DNA of 64,000 nt from Anadara kagoshimensis (lineage: Eukaryota; Mollusca; Bivalvia; Arcoida; Arcidae), in the NCBI GenBank assembly GCA_021292105.1, contig CM037864.1, forward strand, positions 9,588,898 through 9,652,897. Reading direction: 5' to 3'. The position numbers and the translations under genes were made by a program. Positions within the stretch are counted from its first letter, which is position 1. Each line of letters opens with the position of its first letter. This document shows, in pieces, positions 34,600 to 46,700 of the stretch. The notes under the pieces were generated by a model, which searched no databases, had not been told where the DNA came from, and saw only the letters and a list, made by a program, of their open reading frames with translations.

Positions 34600-34665
34600 T
34601 GTTGATAAAATATATATAGCTATATATACGTAAAGAGATTACATTAATAGGTCAGACCATGATTA
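34600..34665 (-). promoter_or_regulatory. Putative core promoter of ShK gene A
   Basis: A long TATATATA-type stretch at 34603-34629, 40-65 bp from the ATG, and the conserved ATCATGGTCTGACCTA block at 34648-34663. Confidence 0.5.
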
Positions 34666-34710
34666 ATAAGTGATCATATGTAAGAAATAGCACTTAACAT
34701 CCATTGTAGA

Positions 34711-34752
<42 letters not shown>
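34711..34752. repeat. (GT)n microsatellite
   Basis: Uninterrupted dinucleotide run upstream of gene A. Confidence 0.95.
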
Positions 34753-34756
<4 letters not shown>

Positions 34757-34939
34757 ACAACCGGAAATAACAATATAACACGTGCCATTTGGCGAGGTGT
34801 GTGCGTCATTAAAACCGGAAACAACAACATGGTAGGTGTCATTTTGTGACCACTAGGAAAAATGAGTAGTTAATCAGGGTAAAATTCACACCGGTGTAGT
34901 AGCACCTTAGATTTGAAGTCCTAACTCGGCAAGTGTGTG

Positions 34940-35315
34940 AGCGCATGTAGCTCAGTTGATATCGTGTTAGAGGTTAAGGTTCGAATGCTGACGGGGCGTG
35001 CTGTGGCCTAAATAAAAAAACATCACCTCACATTGATGCTGACTTACCCGGTGTCAGGATATTGGACCGGTGAGGATACAACCTCTGCAACTGCAGTTTC
35101 TTTGAACTAACACCTTAAAGTCAAACCGAGTACGCGCGCTAGTACAAAACAGACATGCGCATGGAATAAACTGCCAGTCACATGCACGATTACGTCCGGA
35201 TAGCCTAGTGAAAAGCGGCTGACAGTAACACCACAGTGCAAAGATTAAGATGCACCTATGCAAGCCCGATGCATACTTAAGGTGAAAAACTGCAGGTAAA
35301 CACTGCTACTTTACA
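34940..35315 (+). mobile_element. tRNA-derived SINE, family 2 (diverged)
   Basis: The head has GTAGCTCAGTTGATATCGTG and GGTTCGAATGC. The body keeps the CGCGCTAGTACAAAACAGAC and TTACCCGGTGTCAGGATA blocks. Confidence 0.65.
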
Positions 35316-37519
35316 GTGTTGTCTATACAAATACGAATTCTCTGAATTATGAATTTAAATTCAAAATCATTGTTTATGGCCAACTCACTACACTCCTATG
35401 GACTTTAAAATGAATACATTGGCAGCTATTATATTGAATACCATGGTTCTAGTTAAAAGAAGGCAAATGAATCATAAGGAAAATGGACCTTTTTTGGTCT
35501 TGGACCTTGAACTACTGGAAAATCTTTGACATCCTTCTGTGATGAATTGTTTTTTAGATTCGTTGCTAACGTCATATCTAGCGAAAACCTAATCAAGCAT
35601 AGCCTGGACAACCATTATAACATAAAACAAACAATTTCTTGTAAAAATGTTTAGTTAGCTATAAATGTTATTTATACGTTTGTGTTACACATTTACAATA
35701 CATTAGTATCATTATGTAATCTCTATATACAGAGGATTTAAGTAAAACATGAATGAAGGTAATATTTTCCTTTGGTAAACTTTTTTGAAGTTCACCTTTT
35801 CTGACTTGACGATTTTCAAAATTCATATATAAATAATTTCTAAAATGTTATTTATTATAATATAACGTCAAGGATACTGCTATCACAAAATTTAAATATA
35901 GAAAAGAAATTTTCAACGGAAAAACATAGTGTATAGAAACAGCAAGCACAACCAAGAACACGCCATAATGCAAGTAAATGATAAACGTTCATTGCAACGA
36001 AGAACACGCCGCAATACAAGTGAAGGATAAAACAGCTAAATAACTAAAGAAAAGACAAACCATATAAGGACAACTTATTATAAAACTCCCGACGTTCCAG
36101 GCGGGACAGTGGCGTAAATTTTCTAAATAGATTTAAATCCGATGTAACGTTTTTAATTGACAACTGCGGTAGGTCAGTTGGTAGAGCGTTCGCATGTGGG
36201 AGGTTGTGGTTTCGCTGGGTATGATTCAAGACTTGAAAATGGGTAGTGACTGTCATTTCGCCAAGTACTCGGTATTACGAAATGGAAGGACTTCACGGTA
36301 CTTAAAATAAACGAGGTCCCTTGTCACGGTAGGCATGTCACCATAAAGAACCCTGTTGTATAATGCCATCAACGCAAAACACAGGCAAAATTTCTGCGCT
36401 TTCGTCTATAGCTGGTTACGTCTCGATATAAGTAAAATTTTCTTTACTGGGACGTTAAACACCTCAAGTCCTCTTTATTGATGATACTCAAATATCTATG
36501 TATTTTGCGATACACTATCTATCTGTCAACGACCCCAGCAACAGAAGGTATGTCCGAGTTACAACAGGAACTTAACAAATAAAATGGCGTTGTTGGACAA
36601 AAATAAATATATATATGTAGATAATACACAAGTTTTATTGAAATATCCGGTTTTGACAAAGTAGTAGGTATGTCGTGCAAATCTGATTTCATAATCTTGA
36701 TATATATTTAAATAATGTGTGGGAGATCCTGTTGTTGCCATAACTGATTATTTGGTTTATTTTGGTAATTTTGAAGGTAAAATATAGCAATCTGTTATGG
36801 TGTACTGACCGTGAACAATACTGACTAACCCCATTTTCAACATTGTGTAACGGTCCATTACTTCATTGCGAAGACCTCATCGCGATCGGTGCAGACGAGA
36901 TTCGATCCTTTTTTCATACATTCGACAGGTCTTACTGTATTTCTAGAAAACTTTATTATCTACTAACCGTGTTTTACATTGGCTTAATTCAATTTTAATT
37001 ACTTCATTATTTCATTTCTTTCAATTTTACCCTTGCGGAGACCTCGAGATCGGTGCCGTTAATTAAAAAAACCAACTTGGCGGGGTTGATGGAATTAAAA
37101 CATAAAAGCGACATTGAACACCCTATTCTTTGTTACAATTAATGGATTTTCTTGAGTAACTAATGTATAAATATTCTTTTCGGGTTGGGCAGATTTGGTA
37201 AGATACATTTCGGTTCTTTTAATTTTCTCATTCCATCATCTTAAAAAGAATTGGATTTCCAGAATTTTGCTCCGAGCTCTACCGATGATGAATTTAGGAC
37301 AGATAATACCATAAATTTTATATCTTAAAATGCATTTTAAAAAATACAATTCGCTCACAAATGAGTATAAATAAAACCTGTTGCTTTTAAGACCTTTAAG
37401 ACATGATACTAAGTTGATTCAATATTGTCCACTGGTACTTTGAGTTATTTCATATAATCACACCCAACAGATATGGATGTCAGATAGACAAATAATCTTC
37501 AGAAGAATCATGGGCATAT
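35316..37519. other. Gene-free stretch upstream of the 3.95-kb element
   Basis: One family 1 SINE at 36158-36470; otherwise plain AT-rich sequence with no recognisable exon. Confidence 0.5.
36158..36470 (+). mobile_element. tRNA-derived SINE, family 1
   Basis: Plus-strand copy. The head has GCGGTAGGTCAGTTGGTAGA, the body GGGTAGTGACTGTCATTTCGCC, and the tail CGTCTCGATATAAGTAAAAT then GGGACGTTAAACACC. Confidence 0.8.
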
Positions 37520-37524
37520 AACAT

Positions 37525-40500
37525 AGACTAGGCACATTTTCAGAAAATGTGACTTGAAGCGGCATTTTTTAGTAAAAGTTGGTAACATCGTTATCTAACC
37601 TAATTCGAGGGTGCTGAATTCGAAAATGGCGGATACCAAGCTGAATTTTGAGTTTTTGAACCCATAATTCAAAAAACAAAATGGCGGCTAAAATTAATGG
37701 TGAATCAATGCAAAAATGCTACTTGGGTCGACAAATTTTGGTAAAAGTTGGTAACATGATTTATTTAACATAATTTGAGGATGCCGAATTCAAAAATGAC
37801 CCATACAAAGCTCAATTTTGAGTTTTTTAACCCATAATTCCAAAATCAAAATGGCCACTTAAATTCAAAGTGTACCAATGCAAAAATGTTCATTGGGGTG
37901 GCAAATTTTAGTAAAAGTTGGTAACATGCTTCATTCAACATTATTCGAGTTTGCTGAATTTCAAAATGAAGGATACCAAGCTAAATTTTGAGTTCTTTAA
38001 CCCATAATTCCAAAAACAAAATGGCGACTAAAATTGATGGTGTACCAACGCAAAATATGTTACTTGAGTTGACAAATTTTGGTAAAAGTTAGTAGCATGC
38101 TTTATTCAGTATCATTCGAAGTTGATGAATGCACAAATGGCGGATACCAAGCTAAATTTTAAGGTTTTGAACCCATAATTCCAAAAACAAAATGGCGACC
38201 TAAATCCATAGTGTACCAATGCAAAAAATGTTACTTGGGGTGGCAAATATTAGCAAAAGTTGATAACATGCGTTTGAAATATAAATTGAGAGTACTAAAT
38301 TCAAAACTTGCAAAAGTCATTCAAAGGGAAGGATTTACCCATATTTCCAAAAACAAAATGGCGACTGTTTCAATTTATGCGTATAATTTCACAGTGTTAT
38401 TGAAGTTACATGTTTATCAAAAGATGGTACTTTGTTCATTTTAACATTTCAGCATAACTTGAGGTTGCTAAATTAAAATGGAAGAGGCTAAAGTGAAGTT
38501 TAAATGTTTAAACCCAATTTAAAAGTACTTCTAAAAGTAATGTGGAGGTTATAAGTGTTTGTTCATTATGTGTGCCTTTTGCATATTACACTTATGAAAT
38601 CTACATGATTAAATTAAGTCCATGTCTAAAACTATACTGAAACACTGCTTTATAAAGATCATGGCGTGAAATTGATAAACTAATAGTAAAAATCGAAACT
38701 TGTGTTTAAAATGCAGAAAAAGCCTGTTCAGGAACAGTCTTTTATATATAGAGTTTACCACATGTTCTTGCAAAATAGTATGTAAAACCCATTGTTGTAA
38801 ATGTCAAAATACCAAATTGTAATGATTTGAACTTTGCCGGTAACATTGCATTATTTTTCAACATAGTATCAGTCTCTATACAGTTTTGGCAGCGGTGTTT
38901 AAGGAACTCAATGCAACTTTTAAAGAATTCATTTTCTTTTAAAGTCAGAAGTCCTCCAATGAATATATGACATCATCATCTGACTATAAAACTAAGTAAA
39001 GTAAATGACCGTTTTCAGTGTTGGAAATAGACGAAAGACTGATGTGCAAGCTTAAGCAATAAGCTGGCCACTCAATCATTAAAAATCTAAAGCCACAATC
39101 GTTAATTGCAGTCAAGGCAATGGTAGCATTGTGCTAGTGGACCAACACACCTTTACTGAGTTTTCCAAAACACTAGAGTGGAATATTTTTCCGTAACAGC
39201 CTCACAAGTAATACAAATAATATGACATTTATTTTTTGTCCCTTTCGGAAATAATCTACCATCAGAATATCATCAATATCTCAGATAACCGTTGTCATAA
39301 CCTTTCTAGATAATGGAACAGTCTTTTTCTGCCTTCTTTGGCGGAGGTGAACCAGAGTGGTTCCATTGTTTTGACTGTTGTTTGGGCTCTGGGATGCTTT
39401 GTCTCCATAGTAACAAAGCTCGTATGGGAGCTAGCAGTATCTACCACTAAAAAATTTAGATTAACACGCGACAAAGTGCATCTTGTTTGTTTCTGATTAA
39501 TTGCCAGAAGCCCAACGGGCTCAAAGCTTTCTCACCTTAATACCGATATTTATGGCTTTTATCTACGTTTCCACAATTTTAAAATGATTTGTGGTTAAAC
39601 TTCCAAAATTTGTGAAAATCTTTAATTTTAAAGTATTTTTTACAGAGTTGCAAAAACAATTTTCTTTTTGAAAGAAAAGGATTTCTCAGAAATTAGCAGC
39701 CAATGTTGTTTTCGGCTACCATGAATGAAAACAAACCTCTATTGACCATTTTGGGGTTGCAACAGTGGCATGCCTTCCAAGAATGGGGTCACCATATATG
39801 TTCTGCCGTTTATAATACGCCAACTACTTTTTACTATTGCTTATCAAGGGGCATCTTTTCCTGTGCTGCTTTCATATCAGTATGGATAGCCTTAGGTGCT
39901 TCACCGTTCTCTTGCAAATATTGGATCCTGCTCTTTCACAATTTTTTACATTTGCCAAGTCACAAGGAGTAATACCTTGTTGATATTAACTTAAAAACGA
40001 CACTGGTCTTCGGATACACAATCAGGAAATAGAGGGGTTGAAAAGGGACATCATCGTTAATCTCCTTTTTAACAGAAGGCTCACGACATATCATTCAACC
40101 CGCATACTTCTTACCAATTCAATAAAACCAAGTGTAGTGTTGCCTTTGCTATGGTTAAATGTCAAATTTTACAACAACATTTTGTAATGCAAGTTCACAA
40201 ATTTAGCAAAAAATTGAGTTGCTCGGTGATGACTTAGCACCTCAGAGTCCTCTAAATAGGTTTTTAAAGGCTAGTTTAGTTACATTTACTTGGCTCTTCC
40301 TCTGTTAAAAGGAAAAAATTCGTAAGCATTTGTTGCAAACACAGATTTCGGTTTTGTAAGCTATTTCATTCACATTCTGGTCTACATAAATCAGTGTTTC
40401 AGCATGTTATATGTCATACTTAATTCAATTCATTTAATTTAACAGAAACATGCAGTCCCATGTTCAAATTACAATCCAAAAACAAAAGTAAAAAATTTAA

Positions 40501-41473
40501 AACTGGCTGAAGTTAAATATTGAACTTTATCCAGGATATGTAACAAAAAATAACCGTACATAACGGTGAAACACGTTTTACAACTAATAAATTCAGTTAC
40601 GTTTTAGAAAAACATTTTACCTTATTTTTAAGTTTTTAATATATAAATTTACCTCACACAAAGGATACACTTTATCGACATATTTGGAATATATATGTAC
40701 ATAACTTTTTTCATAATGATCTTTGTCGCTAGGCCACCTGAGACGAAGGCTGACCAGCATGCCAATCTTTTGATTTCATAGATTCAAACCACCTTTTTCA
40801 GAGTTATTGCCCCTAAAAATAATATTTTTGCAAAGTTTGCTGGTTTTGTGACTATTTACTTGAAAACTATTAGTGTTATATAAGTGCAATGCATTGAAAA
40901 ACATGAGCATGACAAGCTAAGTAGCAATGTTTGTAAAAATATGATGATCCATAGAGGAGATGTTACCCCTGGAGTATAATTTTTGCGATTTTTTTTCATA
41001 TTTTTTTTAAAAGTATTATAAACAAAATCACGACGTCGCAAAAATAATCAACATGCCAAGATCTAACCCCATAGCAAATTGTGTATATGATAATCAACGA
41101 AAATGTTGTTGCCTCTAAAATTTCAGTATTTTCTAAATGTTTTCAGGTGAGCAATAATGCCCGTGGACCTTTTGTTTAAATTTTTTACTCATTAACACCC
41201 ACTTAAGCCTTGAAATATTACAATATTTGATTAATAGCTGTTTCTTGCCATTACAACAACTTCTATATCAAATTTTACGCAAAAAACCTTTTTGATTTTG
41301 GCGGCCATTTTGTATTTAAATTTTGACCTACTTAGAGCAATTTTTCAGCTTGGTATCCGCCATTTTCGAACTCAGCACACCCAAATTAGGTAAGAAGGAT
41401 ATATGGTTTGCTTTTACTAAAAAATGCCTCTTCCTTTTTAAAACGACGTCTTTTCTGAAAATGTGCCTAGTCT
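37525..41473. mobile_element. 3.95-kb element with terminal inverted repeats and 5-bp target duplication
   Basis: It starts AGACTAGGCACATTTTCAGA and ends with the exact complement. A 23-bp perfect inverted repeat passes inward into about 100 bp of weaker inverted similarity (TTTTTTAGTAAAAG and AAAATGGCGGATACCAAGCT shared). AACAT flanks both ends (37520-37524 and 41474-41478), as expected for a 5-bp target-site duplication. A 170-bp tandem array lies near the left end. I recognised no transposase, so it is non-autonomous or decayed. Confidence 0.8.
37563..38270. repeat. 170-bp tandem repeat inside the 3.95-kb element
   Basis: Five units, marked by GTAAAAGTTGG-like starts at about 37572, 37741, 37911, 38082 and 38253. 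Each holds AAAATGGCGGATACCAAGCT-like and AACCCATAATTCCAAAA blocks. The first unit overlaps the inner terminal-repeat similarity. Confidence 0.85.
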
Positions 41474-42387
41474 AACATGTAAGTTTATCTAAAAATCTAT
41501 TACAAAAAACGCAAAACTAAAGAGAGGGAAGAAATGGTATTTTAAACACTGCTATAAGTTTATTTAACTGTAAGATTGTTGTGATTTCTTAGATGGTAGA
41601 GGAAACATCGAGTTCCTGAAGAATACCAACGTTAAACCAAATGTCATGTGCTGATTTTGAATTTTCTTAAATAAAATAATGCATTCAGAATCGGCACATG
41701 ACACAAATGACAAATGGTCTTACATTTGGATCTGTCCAAATGGGATTCGAACATATACAGAAAGAGGCTTTGTGTTCCGTGAGCGCACCCTTCTAGACCA
41801 TTCTGTTTCTGAGGTATCTTGGTACCGATCATGGTTCTGTTGAAATGAAACAACACATAATAGAATCGTCAATTTCTTGTCAAAAAAGCACAATTGTGTT
41901 GATAATCCCTGAAGTTTACTATTTCCAAGTAACTTCATACGTACATTGAGGTGAATTGACGTATTTCTTTCGTCCAGGGACTTCTGAAATTCTTAATTAA
42001 CGAAATTCCATTTTTGAAATGTGATAATGCAGCTCAAGTTGCGAATGGATTTCTACAAGAATTCTTATTACGCCACAGACACATACATAAATAAGGTATT
42101 ATCTGAGGAAATAATTACTATCACTATCATGTGAAAATTGAAATCGTTCTGACACTGAAGCACCGCGCTCTCTATCTATACTACGATGGCTGATGCGTGC
42201 CATATCCGTGTCCTTTCGTCGATGCGCCTGTCGTGTTTTACTACGCAAAAAGATTAAAACACTGTTCCAACCAAAAAATTAAGCGCCAAATTATAACGCC
42301 CTGGGAAAAAATTTTTTGGAATAAAATAAGGAAATAACTGTTAGGGAAAAGATTATATTATAATTCCTACACAACGAAATATGTCAT

Positions 42388-42439
42388 GTATAAATAAATA
42401 AATAAATAAATAAATAATAAATAAATAAATAAATAATAA

Positions 42440-42490
<51 letters not shown>
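42388..42490. repeat. (AAAT)n microsatellite
   Basis: About 100 bp of AAAT or AAATAAT repeats. Similar shorter runs are at 29782-29822 and 52018-52045. Confidence 0.95.
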
Positions 42491-43094
42491 GATTATTTCG
42501 TATCTGTAAGTTGAAGTACACTTTAAGCGTATAACAGTTGTAATAGTTTTGTCTGAAAGGTTTATTCTTAGTTCCAAAATAAGAAAGCTAAAATCTGCTA
42601 AATTTCATTTAAGGAAAACCTAAGTAAAGAAATAATTGTGAAACAGGTGCCAGTTAAACTTTATATGTAGCCAAAGATTGTTTGAAACTTTTACATCCAA
42701 TTCCGGAAGAATTGGTACCGCTAAATGACGTCAGCAAGTGAACGTTACCATGGCTTAACTACGTCAGTGATCAATTGTCTAAAGACGCAATTTACCGCGT
42801 TTTTTTTATATCAAGCCGATTGTTCATTTAATAATTGCGTAATTAATTAAATCATGTGCACGGACAAACCTTGAACGTATTCTTAGCAACGAAAGATATA
42901 ACAATACGGTAACTAACGTTCTTGTCGAATTTAAAATATGAACACAAACGAGCAAAAAGACGAAAATGGCACCAATCAATCGCTTTACTTTTCAGTTTAA
43001 AAAGGATACTCCCGATCATGAATGATGCAAAAGGGAAGCCATGTAATTCAATTATGTCAAATAATTTTTCTCCGACACAGTGAAAGTAATGTAA

Positions 43095-43305
43095 AGTAGA
43101 GACCTGTCTAAATTTTAACACTGAGCTAACGAAAATGAGTTTGAAGTTCGGCTGTTGATTGAGCGAGATATGAATAGCTAATGACCAAAAAAGCTGTCGA
43201 GAGATAGACATAACAGCTTTCGAGATATAGCTAACGAGAAACAACGACGAACTGCCGATTAAGCACTAATTCGTTAGCTTAGTGTTAAACTTACGACAGG
43301 TCTTT
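43095..43305. mobile_element. Inverted-repeat element, family C
   Basis: Ends GACCTGTCTAAATTTTAACACTGAGCTAACG and, inverted, CGTTAGCTTAGTGTTAAAC then ACGACAGGTC. Related copies at 63420-63640 and, degraded, 13010-13200 and 1935-2110. Confidence 0.75.
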
Positions 43306-43464
43306 ACCTTGTATTGATTTTCAAGTGATAACATGCTCCTCCAGCCAAAATCAATATCGGTACTAAGATATCTTATAACTTAGAACAAAACCATTTTGTA
43401 TTTAAATCTGGTATTGGTTTCTATGCTTTCATCTGACTTTGGAACATCAAATAATTGGGAAAAA

Positions 43465-43513
43465 ATGTTAGGACTTCTTTTAATGCAGTTAATGACTGTC
43501 CTTTTCGTCCACG
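43465..43513 (+). CDS. AChBP-like exon 1 (signal peptide)
   Basis: ATG in an A-rich context, 16 codons dominated by Leu, Met and Val, then CACG before donor GTAAGT (phase 1). Joining to 46297 restores Gly and the frame. Confidence 0.75.
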
Positions 43514-43715
43514 GTAAGTGTTCAATATTGCTGTCATATGCCATTTTCGAACGTATTTTATGATTAAATTCAAAAATGGTATATGACATATTCAATGATT
43601 TTACTTTAACTAATATTATTTTAAAAAAATCTGCCTGAGATGGTAGTTAGTGCTTACGTACAGAATTTTTAAGTCTTGATTCTATAGAGAGAGAGAGAAA
43701 GAGAGGAGAGAGAGA

Positions 43716-43754
<39 letters not shown>

Positions 43755-46700
43755 TGTCCTTTTATATTTTGTTTTAATAATTTCTTTCATTTATCGCAGT
43801 TATATAATTATCCATTAACTTGTGGACGGCTTTCAATGCAATGCACCATGAAATGCTTCCTTCTTATGAATATTTTTTATTAAACAGTGTCATTGGTTTT
43901 ACAAATTATAAGAATTCCACGGTTTTTGCCGCATAAAATATGTTCATTTTTTAATACATAGAGGATCTTGCATGAGTGATTATGTTTAATATTAAATTTA
44001 TGAAACGAATTGTATAAACATTTTATTGAACGAGTCTGGATTTTCTGCAAAACTCTGATTGATTAATTGAATGGGATTTTACGTTCAAATGGCAAATACT
44101 AATATTTCACATATATCTAGACGTCACCAGTTTTAGGTCAAGTAGCAGACTTTTTCTCCTTTTGCAGTGCTCTTAGGACAATGTGCAGGGAGGGTTTTTT
44201 AAATGTACATGCCTGCCGTGACTATGGGCATCTAAGGTTTTAAGGTCTCATCCGAAGTACCCCGTAGTAGTATAGTCTTCGAAAAATCCTACCTTGTTGT
44301 GATACTGGATCCATTAAATATGCATTACGCCAGAGGACAGCGAAGTCACGGAAAGAAAGTAATGTCCCGGATATGGGGATACTGGAAGGGAATCTATATG
44401 TTTAAAATAAAAGAAGATAATCTAGTTAAAAAAGGACAGACCTTGCTAGATGGAATGCCTAAAAGGTCGGAGAGGCGAAAATGCGTGCCCGTGCCCGACA
44501 CCATGTCCGAAAGTAAACGTGCGATATGCTGTTGTGTCTGTTCGGTTAGAGGAATCGAATGTAGACTATATGTTTATAACTTTATAACCATGTGGGCTAG
44601 TCTATTCTACACAAATTGGTATAAATACCATGTTTACTTATCTGATGCGTATGTTCACGTCTTCACGCGTTCATTTGTCAAAGCCCCCCACCCCTCCATG
44701 TGATTCTTATTTACATTAAAAGACTCTTCCATATTTGTAAGCATTGTCAAAGTATGGCGGACTGACTATATTCGTGTTGAAAGCAACATGATCGAAACAC
44801 CATGTAGGCAGAAACCACAGGAAGTAGATTGTTTCCTTTGGCTAGGGAACTTTATATACATTTACAGTCTAATTTTTGTTTCAAATCCATGCGTTATCAT
44901 ATTAAATTAAAGTCAGTTTTCCTTCGAAGCGAGTATGCGTGATCGGTATAAGTGACGTGATTGTCACCTATCATTAAAACTCGTCGTTTGTCTTGAATGT
45001 CTTAATTTCGCTATTAATTACGTGTACTAAACTTTACACTTCAATGGTGTAAAAAAGTAATATATTATCTATAGAGATTTGCAAGAAATTAATAACGTTT
45101 TCAAACGTGAGAACATATCAGAATTTCACTTCTGGATGATTTATTGTGTAGAGAAACGACACTTTAATAAACTGTATCATGAATTTTAGGCCCAATTTAG
45201 GGTTATCGATTTGAGTTAAATCAGAAAAATATAATTAAGCAGAATTTATTGAAAGCAGTTTTTGCAAAGACCGAGACAATTAAAACCACAAACATTGGAA
45301 ACAAAATGATCGAAATGAGAAAAAAGGAAACCAGCAACAGGATACCGGAGAGAAAGAGCGGAATAGTGAGCTAAAATAGGGATTTTTGTCTTTTTCCAAA
45401 TGGTATATTTGTGGTTTCGATATTTATCCAGAAGGTTGGTGTTATTAAACGCAAGATGAAATCTTGAACTTAACATTTGATAAGTAATTTAGTTTGTTGT
45501 CCGTAAAAATCTGGATTTCAATTTGTGTAGCTTGTAATTAGCGATTTAAGGTATTGTAAAGTAAAAAAAAATACCTTCAACTTTTTTAACTTTTAAAACC
45601 TTCAGATTAAGGATAGTTGGTATACTGGAGCTTTGTTAAATTCACAAATTATATTACAGAAGAGATCAGTTTGAAGTTTCGGCGCGAAAGCTAAGGCGAA
45701 AGGAAAGTACAAATGTATATACATGTGTAACTAAAGAAAAAGAGTGCTGTATCGTAATTTTTGGAATTTTTCATGAGTTAGGTTTGCGAAAACAAACTTA
45801 TGAAATCATTTGTAAAAACATATTATGCATATTTTATATAAACATATGAAATTCGTAAAACTTTTTATACGTGACGTAGGATGCCTACGACCATTCCTTA
45901 ACTAGCCTTTTCTTTTACTGAAAGTGGGTAAATTAAAATTTTTAATAATTTTTATTGTCAAACATGTTCTAAATCTGTAGTGCTATTTTGAAAATAGCTT
46001 CAAACTTGTAACATATGTATTCTAATTATGTCGAAACAACGTATAACGTACTTCATAAAATATCGCCAAAATAAGCTAATTTTAAACCAGAAAAACCCGT
46101 ATTAAGAAATTATTGTGACACTGGAGCTTGAAACCTTCAGTCTCTTTACACACAAACATGTGATGGCAATATTAGTTTAAATTCACCAAAATGAATAATA
46201 AATACTAGATCCGAAAACTCTATATAATTCAAAAAGTCTTAAGTTCAGGTATTACGACTGACCTTAATTCTAATAAAATTTTTATTTATGTTTCAGGTGC
46301 TACAAGGGTGCAGGACGATCTCCTGAAAACCTTGTTGAACCAATACGTGAAAGAATTGAAACCAGATGGACAAACTTTGATGAGTCACAGCATTACACTT
46401 ACTGGAATCAGAAAATATGTATGTGAATTAAAAATCTAATAAATAAATAAAGCGTCTTATATTGACGAACCATAGTTTTCAAAAACTTTAAGGTACAGAT
46501 TTAACAACGAAATAAATGAATAATTTGTGAATGTGAATTTCATAGAATTTAACTCTTCATTCAACTAACTACATTGTAGTTGTCTTTTATTTTTTAATTT
46601 ATCATCCAGGAAAATACAGCATTTTATAACGTGACAAAACACGTAAAGTATAGACTTAAAATCGCTTCTTTTGATATTAGCAAATTGTATGAAGTAACGT

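Noticed and set aside
39703..39972. 89-codon frame inside the 3.95-kb element as a transposase
   Set aside because: No catalytic motif or family resemblance could be recognised on either strand.
42852..43244. 130-codon open frame on the minus strand
   Set aside because: Overlaps the inverted-repeat element at 43095-43305 and has no recognisable domain.
44299..44703. 134-codon open frame on the plus strand
   Set aside because: Lies inside intron 1 of the AChBP-like gene beside a SINE fragment. No recognisable domain, and no supporting splice or promoter signal was seen.
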